Source: Campylobacteraceae bacterium (GTDB lineage Bacteria > Campylobacterota > Campylobacteria > Campylobacterales > Sulfurovaceae). Taken from it: DNA of 16,951 nucleotides. Location: contig JALVPA010000074.1 of assembly GCA_027026055.1 (NCBI GenBank), forward strand, positions 1-16,951. Direction: 5' to 3'. Both the position numbers and the translations under genes were made by a program. Under the pieces are notes generated by a model, which saw only the letters and a list, made by a program, of their open reading frames with translations, did no database searches and had not been told where the DNA came from. Of this stretch, positions 7,291 through 14,960 are shown one piece after another (the stretch's first letter is position 1; every line of letters starts with the position of its first letter).

Positions 7291-7766
7291 CTATTTTGGG
7301 AATAGACCCCGGCAGTCGCAATCTCGGTTATTGCGTGTTGGAACATAACGGTAGAAAAAGCAGACTTCTCGAAGCGGGACTTATCAAAATCAAAGCGACA
7401 ACGCTCCAAGAACAGATTGTCGAAGTGACGGAAGGGATCGATATCTTATTGTCGAAACAGACAATTGACGAAGTGGCGATCGAAGACATTTTTTATGCTT
7501 ACAATCCCAAAACGGTACTCAAACTGGCGCAGTTTCGCGGCGCGATATCGCTTAAAATTTTACAGGAGGTAGGCTACTTTTACGAATATACCCCTTTGCA
7601 AGTCAAACAGTCGGTAACGGGAAACGGCAAAGCCTCCAAAGAGCAAGTGGCGTTTATGGTCAAGCGTTTGTTGGGTATCACACGAGAAATCAAACCGCTC
7701 GATATCACCGATGCGATGGCGGTCGCGTTGACCCATGCGCAGCGTGTGGGATTGCGACCCGCTTAA
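7287..7766 (+). CDS. ruvC: Holliday junction resolvase RuvC
   Basis: RuvC cuts Holliday junctions symmetrically during recombination, acting with the RuvAB branch-migration complex. The 159-residue product shows the RNase H-like fold signature: D7 in LGIDPGSRNLGY, E66 in VAIEDIF, and D139 and D142 in the C-terminal LDITDAMAVALTHA helix, matching the four catalytic acids of the E. coli enzyme (D7, E66, D138, D141). The ATG at 7287 is preceded by AAAAAGG ending 5 nt upstream, a good ribosome site. A DnaA-box-like TCATTCACA (- strand) covers the space between the ribosome site and the start. The gene is divergent from dnaA, an arrangement seen at Campylobacterota origins, and its stop overlaps that of the convergent L,D-transpeptidase gene by 3 bp. 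Confidence 0.96.
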   Translation: MTILGIDPGSRNLGYCVLEHNGRKSRLLEAGLIKIKATTLQEQIVEVTEGIDILLSKQTIDEVAIEDIFYAYNPKTVLKLAQFRGAISLKILQEVGYFYEYTPLQVKQSVTGNGKASKEQVAFMVKRLLGITREIKPLDITDAMAVALTHAQRVGLRPA

Positions 7767-9487
7767 TTGCTAAGGGGTTTTTGTCTCGCTTTTTGTTTTT
7801 TCATCGTGACGAGCCGTTTTTTCGGAACGGTGAACGTCTCTTTTTTGTTTCCTTCCGTCGATTCGCGAATGATTTGATCGTACATATAGATATCGTATTT
7901 GAAGTAGGCCAAACCGTTTTCTTTATAGACGGTAAAATAGAGAATATGTACCGGTACGGGTTTTTTGAGTCGAATCGTGACGGGTTTGTTACGCTCTATG
8001 ATACGAGCGATATCCTCTTCGTCGTAGCGTTTGTAAGCGTGACGCAAGATATGCTTCGCCAATTCGAAAGGTTGCTCGACACGGATACATCCGGAAGAGT
8101 AGACTTTGTATCGTCTGTTGAGCAGACTTTTGTTGTCGGTGTCGTGAATATAGACGGCATATTTATTGGGAAACATGAACTTGATACGACCCAAAGCGTT
8201 GTCGTCTCCGGGGTATTGTACGAAACGATAGGGTACGGGTTTGTCGCTATGTTCGTAAGGATCGAGCATTGCCTGGGTGATAGAGATCTCTTTATTGCCT
8301 TTGAAGGCGTGGATATTGTGCTCTTCGAGATAGTTTGGATTTTCTCTGAGAACATGGATCAAATCGCGTTTGACGAGATTGTCCGGTATCGTCCATGTGG
8401 GATTGAGTACCACATATTCGAGTTTGTCGTCGAAAATCGGCGTCGGACGATCGATACGCCCTACCACCACCCCTTTTTTCAATACGAGGTTCCCGTCGAT
8501 ATAGTAGCGCAGATTGAAATCGGGTACGTTGACTTCGATATATTCGTTTTCGAATCGTTTGGGGTAGAGTTTGGTTTTGTCCAAATTGACGATAATCGCT
8601 TCGATATTTTTCTTGACGGGTTGGTTGAGGTACCATGTCATCGTTTTGTCCACTTCGCCCGTCACTTTGAGTAAATAGCGTTTTTGATAGGTGATGACGG
8701 CACGACGCAGCGTTTCGTCGAAACGTTTGTCAAGCGGCGCTTGTGCGGGATAGTCTCCGGAGATTTGAAGACGTTTTTTGATCTGAAGTACGCGGGAGGA
8801 ATAATCGCCGAGTTTCAAAGGTTCGTCGCTGTAAGGGATTTTTGGGAATTTCTCCATACGTCTGTATTTTTCCAGCAGATCTATCAAATCGCCGTAGCGT
8901 TTTTCCATCGGTACGAGGGAGAGAAGGTATTCTCGAATTTTTCCGCTCTTTGTCGCCTTAATCATGGGATTGAGTGAGGGAAAAGGTTTGGGATGCATCT
9001 CCCATACCGCTTTGATATCGTCGCTCTCTTCGAGCGCTTTGAATTTTTTTTGTACCAACTCCCAATCGACGTCGCCTTGTACGATAAAACGTATCAATCT
9101 CACATAAGAGTTTGTCAAAAGCAGATCGAGTCTGGCATAGACTTCCGTACGTTTGTCGTAGGGTACGAGATTGTTGTCGAGATAATAGAGAAGCTTTGCG
9201 ATTGCTTTGCGATCGAACGGTTTGTTTTTGTAGTTGAAAAACGTACTGTCGAGCGCCTGTATCAAAGCACTCATCTTTTTGCTGTTGGCATTGCCTATCC
9301 ATATCGGTTTGCCGGCGTTGGCGACATAAAGTTTTTTGACGATCGGCGCGTTTTTACCTTTGAGTTTCGTTTCGAGAGCCTGATGAAGTCGTATACCGAT
9401 ATTTTCTATGGTCAACGGTTCGGCGAGGAGATAGACCGAAAAAAGAAAAAGAAACGAAATGAAGAGTCTATGTAGCATCCGTTTCAT
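7763..9487 (-). CDS. YcbB-like murein L,D-transpeptidase (secreted, peptidoglycan-binding plus YkuD domains)
   Basis: The 574-residue protein begins with a basic-hydrophobic export signal (about residues 1-22, ending VYLLA), so it should act in the periplasm. A long helical region (about 25-215) resembles the scaffold domain of YcbB-type enzymes. A peptidoglycan-binding domain spans about 222-290, and a YkuD catalytic domain about 315-480 contains HDT (H448) and SSGCIRV with nucleophile C467. Such enzymes form 3-3 peptide cross-links in murein or attach proteins to it. A roughly 90-residue Lys-rich tail follows. The ATG at 9487-9485 overlaps the thyX TGA as ATGA, implying coupling; an ATG three codons on (9478-9476), 9 nt after GAAGG, is an alternative. 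Upstream extension of the frame would overlap thyX and lose the signal peptide, so I reject it. Confidence 0.9.
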   Translation of the reverse strand: MKRMLHRLFISFLFLFSVYLLAEPLTIENIGIRLHQALETKLKGKNAPIVKKLYVANAGKPIWIGNANSKKMSALIQALDSTFFNYKNKPFDRKAIAKLLYYLDNNLVPYDKRTEVYARLDLLLTNSYVRLIRFIVQGDVDWELVQKKFKALEESDDIKAVWEMHPKPFPSLNPMIKATKSGKIREYLLSLVPMEKRYGDLIDLLEKYRRMEKFPKIPYSDEPLKLGDYSSRVLQIKKRLQISGDYPAQAPLDKRFDETLRRAVITYQKRYLLKVTGEVDKTMTWYLNQPVKKNIEAIIVNLDKTKLYPKRFENEYIEVNVPDFNLRYYIDGNLVLKKGVVVGRIDRPTPIFDDKLEYVVLNPTWTIPDNLVKRDLIHVLRENPNYLEEHNIHAFKGNKEISITQAMLDPYEHSDKPVPYRFVQYPGDDNALGRIKFMFPNKYAVYIHDTDNKSLLNRRYKVYSSGCIRVEQPFELAKHILRHAYKRYDEEDIARIIERNKPVTIRLKKPVPVHILYFTVYKENGLAYFKYDIYMYDQIIRESTEGNKKETFTVPKKRLVTMKKQKARQKPLSN

Positions 9488-10335
9488 CCTTCGTACCGTT
9501 CGGTGCGAAATTGTTTGTCGATAAGACGAAGATATTTTTCGGGGGTGACCGCTTTCATCGCTTGAGCGAGCCACCGTATCTGAAACCACGCCGCACCGCT
9601 GTCGCGCAGATCGAAATAGTTTTTGAGACTGCGGATATTGAAGGTAACGACCATGTCGACCTTCCAATTGTCCGTGACAATATGTTTGAACGCATCGCCG
9701 ACGTTGCGCTTCTTTTTACCCGCTTCAAGCGCTTCGTACAACCCTTCGGCGTCGTTTTCGTAACGTGACAAGAGCGGCATGGAGGATTTGGCGATTGCAA
9801 GCGTGTCGAACTCCTCGACGCGTTGTCGTTGAAAAGTGAGTTTGTCGTAGATGGCATCGATTTCGATCGTACGATAGATGTTGTCCGCAATGACGAAGAG
9901 ATCGAGCGCATCGACTTTCTTTTGGAAAAAAGCGCGCGAATCGTTTGCCTCTCGCGAAGCGACGAAAGCGTTGAGTACCGAAGACATCGTATAACGCGTT
10001 GATCGTACCGAAATGGCTTGTAGGCGGTGTCGCGCATGTTCTTGGAGGACACCTCTGGAAGTGCCCTTGACCAGATAGCTAAGCGTAGCATGCTCGATGA
10101 TGGAGTGGTGATGGTGCACCCAAGCGAGGTTGTCGAGCAGTTCGGAACGCTCAATGGCGTTGATTGCTTCGATGTCGAGTCTTTTCGGCGCTTGCTTTAC
10201 GGCGTTGTTTTCGGAATTGTCGAAGCTGTCGTAACAGGTGCGCGCCGCGATCTCCGCTACACCCAAACCAGTCTCTTGCAACAAAAACACTTGCGGCTTG
10301 TAATACGTGATACCGTACATTTCGACCGTTTCCAT
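9484..10335 (-). CDS. thyX: flavin-dependent thymidylate synthase ThyX
   Basis: ThyX makes dTMP from dUMP using methylene-tetrahydrofolate with FAD and NADPH, replacing ThyA; it is used by Helicobacter and Campylobacter. The 283-residue product has the diagnostic RHR-x7-S motif at residues 102-112 (ARHRLQAISVRS), preceded by a SIIEHATLSY segment (about 78-87) that helps bind FAD. Of the possible starts, the ATG at 10335-10333 has a clear GGAG ribosome site 7 nt upstream. A TTG at 10374-10372 would lie upstream of the predicted transcription start, so I reject it. The stop overlaps the start of the L,D-transpeptidase gene. The gene is divergent from dgt, which also acts on deoxynucleotides. 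At 283 residues it is within the range of longer ThyX proteins. Confidence 0.95.
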   Translation of the reverse strand: METVEMYGITYYKPQVFLLQETGLGVAEIAARTCYDSFDNSENNAVKQAPKRLDIEAINAIERSELLDNLAWVHHHHSIIEHATLSYLVKGTSRGVLQEHARHRLQAISVRSTRYTMSSVLNAFVASREANDSRAFFQKKVDALDLFVIADNIYRTIEIDAIYDKLTFQRQRVEEFDTLAIAKSSMPLLSRYENDAEGLYEALEAGKKKRNVGDAFKHIVTDNWKVDMVVTFNIRSLKNYFDLRDSGAAWFQIRWLAQAMKAVTPEKYLRLIDKQFRTERYEG

Positions 10336-10359
10336 ACGACTGCTCCGAAAAGATTTTGC

Positions 10360-10369
10360 TACAATTATA
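10360..10369. promoter_or_regulatory. overlapping divergent -10 elements for thyX and dgt
   Basis: On the - strand TATAAT occupies 10369-10364; on the + strand TACAAT occupies 10360-10365. Each would start transcription about 22 nt before its own ATG (10335 for thyX, 10394 for dgt). Because the two hexamers overlap by 2 bp, polymerase could not occupy both at once. Identified by eye from -10 consensus; no clear -35 is seen for either. Confidence 0.45.
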
Positions 10370-10393
10370 CCCAATAAAAATTATGAGGCTCGG

Positions 10394-11500
10394 ATGCAAC
10401 CCTATTTTCGATTTTACGATTTCAATGAAGATTTCAGGGATCCGTTTTCGCGCGATCGCGATCGGGTGATACACTGCGGTTCGTTTCGACGACTCGAGTA
10501 TAAAACGCAGGTCTTTCTCAATCACGAGGGGGACTATTTTCGTACGCGATTGACCCATTCTCTTGAGGTAAGCCAAATCGCCCGTACGTTGGCGCGGATG
10601 CTTTCGCTTAACGAAACGTTGGCGGAGGTGATCGCGCTTTCGCACGACTTGGGACACACCCCTTTCGGACATGTCGGCGGCGACACACTGGATCGTCTGC
10701 TCAAATCCGACGGACATATCAACGGTTTCGAGCACAATTTTCAATCGTTTCGCGTATTGACGAAACTCGAAAAGCGTTATAAAGATTACGACGGTCTCAA
10801 TCTCACTTTTGCGACGCTTGAAGGGGTCTTGAAACACTCCTATCCTTATCGAAAGAGATTTTTGTCGCATTTGGACGAGACCTTTTCGCTTGACAAACAT
10901 CCCTCTTTGGAAGCGATGATCGTTGATTGTGCCGACGAGATCGCCTATACCTCGCACGATATCGACGACGGGGTGAAATACGGATTGATAGACTTCGAAA
11001 TCTTGTACGGCAATGCGCTCTGTCGTCGTGTGGACGAAACGGTACGCAAAGAGGGAGTTTCGCGCGAAGAGCGCCGACTTTATCGTCATCGCTTTACGGC
11101 GGGTTTGATCAAATTGTTGGTCGAAGATCTTATCGCACACTCCAAACCCAAAGCCGTCGCATATGCCGTTGAAGCGCCGCTATGCGCGACAATCGATGCG
11201 ACCGAGCCGTTGCCGATAGGCTTTTCCGACGAGACGAGAGGCGAGCTCAAACGCTTGAAAAAGTTGCTCTTTGCCAAACTCTACACCCACGAAACCATCG
11301 CGCGCAAGATGTATGCTGGAAAACAGTGCATCGAAGCACTTTACAAGGCTTTCGTCGTAGACGAATCGTTACTGGCGGAACATCACAAAGCGTTGTTTAC
11401 GAAACGTCCGAAACATCGTGTCGTCGCCGATTATATCGCTTCGATGACGGACCGTTACGCGATGAAGCTCTATCGCGAACTCTACGGCTTATCGCTCTGA
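10394..11500 (+). CDS. dgt: dGTP triphosphohydrolase (HD-domain dNTPase)
   Basis: Dgt-family enzymes split dNTPs into nucleoside and triphosphate, limiting dNTP pools. The 368-residue product has the HD-domain metal ligands: H55 in TRLTHSLEVSQ, H84-D85 in LSHDLGHTPFGH, and D178 in VDCADEIAY. The opening RDPFSRDRDRVIHCGSFRRL segment (from about residue 15) is typical of deoxyguanosinetriphosphate triphosphohydrolases, and GFEHN at 111-115 is the conserved catalytic loop. The ATG at 10394 follows a GAGG ribosome site 5 nt upstream. Upstream in-frame starts would overlap thyX and lie before the predicted promoter. The gene is divergent from thyX and 68 bp ahead of typA. Substrate range (dGTP only or several dNTPs) cannot be told from sequence. 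Confidence 0.93.
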   Translation: MQPYFRFYDFNEDFRDPFSRDRDRVIHCGSFRRLEYKTQVFLNHEGDYFRTRLTHSLEVSQIARTLARMLSLNETLAEVIALSHDLGHTPFGHVGGDTLDRLLKSDGHINGFEHNFQSFRVLTKLEKRYKDYDGLNLTFATLEGVLKHSYPYRKRFLSHLDETFSLDKHPSLEAMIVDCADEIAYTSHDIDDGVKYGLIDFEILYGNALCRRVDETVRKEGVSREERRLYRHRFTAGLIKLLVEDLIAHSKPKAVAYAVEAPLCATIDATEPLPIGFSDETRGELKRLKKLLFAKLYTHETIARKMYAGKQCIEALYKAFVVDESLLAEHHKALFTKRPKHRVVADYIASMTDRYAMKLYRELYGLSL

Positions 11501-11514
11501 TAGTTTCTTTTGGC

Positions 11515-11520
11515 TATAAT
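11515..11520 (+). promoter_or_regulatory. candidate typA promoter -10 (TATAAT)
   Basis: A perfect TATAAT in the context GGCTATAATG lies just after the dgt stop, about 49 nt before the typA ATG, preceded by a T-rich run. No good -35 is seen. It suggests typA has its own promoter even though it lies close behind dgt. Confidence 0.5.
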
Positions 11521-11568
11521 GCGCGAAAATAGTAAGCCCACACAGGGGCGTTTTTCGGGGATACTATC

Positions 11569-13386
11569 ATGCAAAAAATCAAAAATATCGCGGTCATCGC
11601 ACACGTCGATCACGGCAAAACGACACTGGTCGATCAGCTCTTGCAACAATCGGGCACTTTTGCCGCGCATCAGCAGGTGGACGAACGCGTCATGGACAGC
11701 AACGACATCGAAAAAGAGCGCGGCATTACGATCCTTTCCAAAAACACCGCCATCACCTACGGCGACCACAAAATCAATATCATCGATACGCCGGGACACG
11801 CCGACTTCGGCGGCGAAGTGGAGCGGGTACTCAAAATGGTCGACGGGGTGCTGCTGCTTGTCGACGCGCAAGAGGGTGTGATGCCGCAAACCAAATTCGT
11901 ACTTAAAAAAGCGATCGGTTTCGGCTTGATTCCCGTCGTCGTCATCAACAAAATCGACAAAGACGGTGCGGAACCCGAACGGGTGCTCGACGAGGTGTTC
12001 GATCTGTTGGTCGCGCTCGACGCAAACGAAGCGCAACTGGAGTTTCCCGTGCTTTATGCGGCGGCGCGAGACGGCTATGCCAAGTGGGAACTTGACGACG
12101 AAAACAGAGACATGACGCCGCTTTTCGAGGCGATTTTGGAGCATGTCCCCTACCCCAAAGGCACTCCCGATGCGCCCGCGCAAGCGCAGGTCTTTACGCT
12201 CGATAGCGACAATTTCGTTGGTCGTATCGGCATCGCACGCATTTTCAACGGTAGGGTCAAAAAGGGCGACGAATACCTACTGGTCAAAGCCGACGGCGAA
12301 AAGGTCAAAAGTCGCGTAAGCAAATTGATCGGTTTCAAAGGACTCGATCGTATCGAAATCGAAGAGGCCGAAGCGGGAGATATCGTCGCGATCGCGGGAT
12401 TTGCCGATATCGACGTGGGTGACAGCATCTGCGATCCCGAACAACCCGTACCTCTCGATCCGATGCATGTCGAAGAGCCGACACTCTCGGTCATTATCTC
12501 CGTCAACGACGGACCGTTGGCGGGTACCGAAGGCAAACACGTCACTTCCAACAAGTTGCGCGAGCGTCTCGAAAAAGAGATGGAGACCAATATCGCGATG
12601 CGTATGGAGCCGCTGGGTGATGCGAGCTTTAAGGTTTCGGGCAGAGGGGAGTTGCAAATCGGCATTTTGGCGGAAAATATGCGCCGCGAAGGGTTTGAAT
12701 TTTTGTTGGCGCGCCCCGAAGTGGTCGTCCGCGAAGAGAACGGTGTGAAGATGGAGCCTTTCGAACACCTGGTCGTCGACGTGCCCGAAGCGTTTCAAGG
12801 CACCGTCATCGAAAAACTCGGCAAACGCAAAGCCGAAATGACATCGCTGACACCGATGCCCGACGGCACCGTACGTTTGGAGTTCGAAATCCCTGCACGC
12901 GGTCTGATAGGGTTTCGCAGCGAGTTTTTGACCGATACCAAAGGCGAAGGGATTTTGAACCACTCCTTTATCGAGTATCGTCCCTACAGCGGTAGCGTGA
13001 CAAGCCGTACCCAAGGAGCGCTCGTTTCGATGGACGACGGCGAGGCGGTCGCCTTTTCGCTTTATAATCTCCAAGCGCGCGGTACGCTTTTTATCAAGCC
13101 GCAAGATAAAGTCTATAACGGCATGGTGATCGGCGAAAGCGCGCGACCCGGCGATCTGGAGGTCAATCCGCTTAAAGGCAAACAACTCACAAACATGCGA
13201 AGCGCGGGAAGCGAAGATGCGATCAAACTCGTACCTCCCAGAGAGATGACGCTCGAAGCGGCGATGGAGTGGATCGAAGAAGACGAATTGATCGAAGTGA
13301 CGCCGCTTTCGATCCGTATCCGCAAAAAATATCTCGATCCCGTGATGCGTAAACGCTATCAACGCGACAAGAAAAATGCCAAATAA
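11569..13386 (+). CDS. typA: ribosome-associated translational GTPase TypA/BipA
   Basis: TypA (BipA) is an EF-G-like GTPase that binds 70S ribosomes, aids 50S assembly and is linked to stress and low-temperature growth. The 605-residue product has the G-domain motifs in order: P-loop AHVDHGKT at residues 11-18, RGIT at 51-54, DTPGH at 73-77 and NKID at 127-130. EF-Tu domain 2, EF-G domain III- and V-like segments and the TypA-specific C-terminal domain follow; family blocks such as GRGELQIGILAENMRREGFE and IPARGLIGFRSEFLTDTKGEG fall in the right order. The length matches the family. GGGGA 7 nt before the ATG is the likely ribosome site. It appears to be transcribed alone, with a candidate hairpin terminator in the following spacer. 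Confidence 0.97.
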   Translation: MQKIKNIAVIAHVDHGKTTLVDQLLQQSGTFAAHQQVDERVMDSNDIEKERGITILSKNTAITYGDHKINIIDTPGHADFGGEVERVLKMVDGVLLLVDAQEGVMPQTKFVLKKAIGFGLIPVVVINKIDKDGAEPERVLDEVFDLLVALDANEAQLEFPVLYAAARDGYAKWELDDENRDMTPLFEAILEHVPYPKGTPDAPAQAQVFTLDSDNFVGRIGIARIFNGRVKKGDEYLLVKADGEKVKSRVSKLIGFKGLDRIEIEEAEAGDIVAIAGFADIDVGDSICDPEQPVPLDPMHVEEPTLSVIISVNDGPLAGTEGKHVTSNKLRERLEKEMETNIAMRMEPLGDASFKVSGRGELQIGILAENMRREGFEFLLARPEVVVREENGVKMEPFEHLVVDVPEAFQGTVIEKLGKRKAEMTSLTPMPDGTVRLEFEIPARGLIGFRSEFLTDTKGEGILNHSFIEYRPYSGSVTSRTQGALVSMDDGEAVAFSLYNLQARGTLFIKPQDKVYNGMVIGESARPGDLEVNPLKGKQLTNMRSAGSEDAIKLVPPREMTLEAAMEWIEEDELIEVTPLSIRIRKKYLDPVMRKRYQRDKKNAK

Positions 13387-13503
13387 ACGGATAAATCGGG
13401 ATTTCGCTTGAAAACTTCCGCAGTCGAAAACGCCATAAGCACCCCTTCGGGGTTGAGTTCTCCTTTGTCGTCATCGTGCGAAATCCTAACGAAGTGTTAC
13501 AAA

Positions 13504-13523
13504 CCGACTACAAGTCGGATTTT
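13504..13523 (+). terminator. candidate Rho-independent terminator downstream of typA
   Basis: A perfect 6-bp stem CCGACT with a 3-nt ACA loop and AGTCGG (13504-13518) is followed by ATTTTGTGTTT. The stem is short and the T-run interrupted, so termination strength is uncertain. It lies about 118 nt beyond the typA stop and just before the tig promoter. Confidence 0.4.
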
Positions 13524-13543
13524 GTGTTTAATCAAACTTTGGA

Positions 13544-13549
13544 TAAAAT
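13544..13549 (+). promoter_or_regulatory. candidate tig promoter -10 (TAAAAT)
   Basis: TAAAAT in the context TTTGGATAAAATC, preceded by AT-rich sequence, lies 33 nt before the tig GTG start. This is the typical form of a Campylobacterota -10 element; no -35 is evident. Confidence 0.4.
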
Positions 13550-13582
13550 CACGCAAATTTAACCCTATCTAAAAGGACAGTT

Positions 13583-14872
13583 GTGGAAGTAACTATCAAC
13601 AAGATCGACGATGCAAACGTCGCGGTCAACGGTAAAATCGAGCGGAAACTGATCGACGCCAATATCGACAGATTGGCGAGAAAAGCGGGCAAAGAGATCA
13701 AAGTGGACGGTTTTAGAAAAGGAAAAGTACCGCCCGCCGTCGTCAAAAAACTCTACGGCGAGAAGCTTCGCCAAGATGCCGAAGCGGACGGTCTTAAATC
13801 TTTGATCGACTTCGGAATGAACCAAGCGCAGATCGACGCGACGCAGATCATCGGTGAACCGATCTTCAAAAAATACGACAAAAACGACGAGGGTATCGAT
13901 GTCGAACTCGTGATCTCTTTGCGCCCGACGATCGATACGAAAGGTTACGAAGAGGCTGTTCCCGCGTTCGAAAAGCCCGAAGCGACGGACGAAGAGGTCG
14001 AAGCGAAACTCGAAGAGATCGCCAAAGCGCAAGCGACGACGCAAAAGATCAAACGCAAACGCATGGTACGCGACGGCGATATCGCGGTGATCGATTTCGA
14101 AGGCTTTTTAGACGGCGAACCATTCGAGGGTGGTAAAGCGGAAAAATATCCGCTCAAAATCGGTTCGAAGACCTTTATCCCCGGTTTCGAAGAGCAAATC
14201 GTCGGGATGAAATACGATGAAGAGAAAACGATTAAAGTCACCTTCCCCGAAGATTATCAAGCGGAAAATTTGGCGGGTAAAGAGGTGGAGTTCAAAGTGA
14301 AGTTGCACGAAATCCAAGAAGAAGTCCCCGCCGAGATCGACGACGAATTGGCGAAAAAAGCGCTCAATGACGAAAACGCGACGCTTGATACGCTCAAAGA
14401 GCGCCTCAAAGAGCAAGTGGTCAACGAAAAGATCTCCAAGCTTTACAACGAAGAACTCAAACCGAAACTGATCGAAGCGCTGGTGGAAAAATTCGATTTT
14501 GCCTTGCCGCAAAACATCGTCGAACAAGAGATCGACGCGAAAGTCAACGCCAAAGCGCAGCAGATGAGCGAAGAGGAATTGAACGAATACAAAGAGAATC
14601 CAGAAAAGGTCGATGCGCTTAGAGAAGAGCTTCGCGAAGAGGCGGAAAAATCGGTCAAAGCGACCTTTATCGTTGATGCGTTGGCGAAAGAGCAAGGAGT
14701 GGATGTCAACGATCAGGAAGTGACGCAAGCGATCTATTACGAAGCGTTGATGAGCGGGCAAGATCCCAAAGCGGTCATCGAGTATTATCAAAAAAACAAT
14801 CTCCTTCCCGCCGTCAAAATGGGCATGATCGAAGACAAGCTCTTCGCCAAACTTCTCGGTCTGGATAAGTAA
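13583..14872 (+). CDS. tig: trigger factor, ribosome-associated chaperone and peptidyl-prolyl isomerase
   Basis: Trigger factor binds the ribosome exit tunnel and holds nascent chains. The 429-residue product has the ribosome-docking signature GFRKGKVP at residues 43-50, the same numbering as in E. coli. An FKBP-type PPIase domain follows (about 150-240), containing GDIAVIDFEGFLDGEPFEGG and a FIPGFEEQIVGM segment. The remainder is the charged helical C-terminal chaperone domain. The start is GTG at 13583, with AAAAGGA ending 5 nt upstream; no in-frame ATG is available before the conserved beta strand. The gene lies immediately before clpP and def, an order found in Campylobacter, so nascent-chain folding, deformylation and degradation are encoded together. 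Confidence 0.96.
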   Translation: MEVTINKIDDANVAVNGKIERKLIDANIDRLARKAGKEIKVDGFRKGKVPPAVVKKLYGEKLRQDAEADGLKSLIDFGMNQAQIDATQIIGEPIFKKYDKNDEGIDVELVISLRPTIDTKGYEEAVPAFEKPEATDEEVEAKLEEIAKAQATTQKIKRKRMVRDGDIAVIDFEGFLDGEPFEGGKAEKYPLKIGSKTFIPGFEEQIVGMKYDEEKTIKVTFPEDYQAENLAGKEVEFKVKLHEIQEEVPAEIDDELAKKALNDENATLDTLKERLKEQVVNEKISKLYNEELKPKLIEALVEKFDFALPQNIVEQEIDAKVNAKAQQMSEEELNEYKENPEKVDALREELREEAEKSVKATFIVDALAKEQGVDVNDQEVTQAIYYEALMSGQDPKAVIEYYQKNNLLPAVKMGMIEDKLFAKLLGLDK

Positions 14873-14878
14873 TCGCAT

Positions 14879-14921
14879 GGCGGCGCCGCTTCGCCGTCGA
14901 TATCTTTCGTTAATTTTTTTT
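14879..14921 (+). terminator. GC-rich hairpin and downstream T-run after tig (possible terminator or attenuator)
   Basis: GGCGGCG (14879-14885) pairs with CGCCGTC (14892-14898), with one G-T pair and a 6-nt loop. A run of eight T lies at 14914-14921, but it is 15 nt beyond the stem, so this is not a canonical terminator. It may weaken read-through from tig to clpP. Confidence 0.3.
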
Positions 14922-14924
14922 GAG

Positions 14925-14930
14925 TATAGT
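14925..14930 (+). promoter_or_regulatory. candidate clpP promoter -10 (TATAGT)
   Basis: TATAGT follows a T-rich run (14913-14921) in the context TTTGAGTATAGTGCG, 30 nt before the clpP ATG. A T-rich stretch before the -10 is usual in Campylobacterota promoters. It could start a clpP-def transcript independent of tig. Confidence 0.4.
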
Positions 14931-14960
14931 GCGTAAAACCACACACAAAGGTACGGTAAT

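Noticed and set aside
9488..9667. 60-codon upstream extension of the L,D-transpeptidase frame
   Set aside because: It lies wholly inside thyX in another frame, has no signal-like character, and would bury the obvious signal peptide that starts at 9487.
10336..10374. TTG start for thyX at 10374-10372
   Set aside because: It would lie upstream of the predicted transcription start and has no ribosome site; the ATG at 10335 has a well-placed GGAG.
10307..10393. Upstream in-frame start for dgt at 10307
   Set aside because: It would begin inside thyX and before the predicted promoter; the ATG at 10394 has its own GAGG site and matches the family N-terminus.
11482..12183. Long antisense open frames over typA, tig and other genes
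   Set aside because: They are shadows of strongly conserved genes on the other strand, rich in F, R and H from reversed GAA/AAA/GCG codons, with no recognisable motif.
13441..13453. ACCCC-TTC-GGGGT hairpin as the typA terminator
   Set aside because: It is not followed by a T-run; the hairpin at 13504-13518 with ATTTT is the better candidate.
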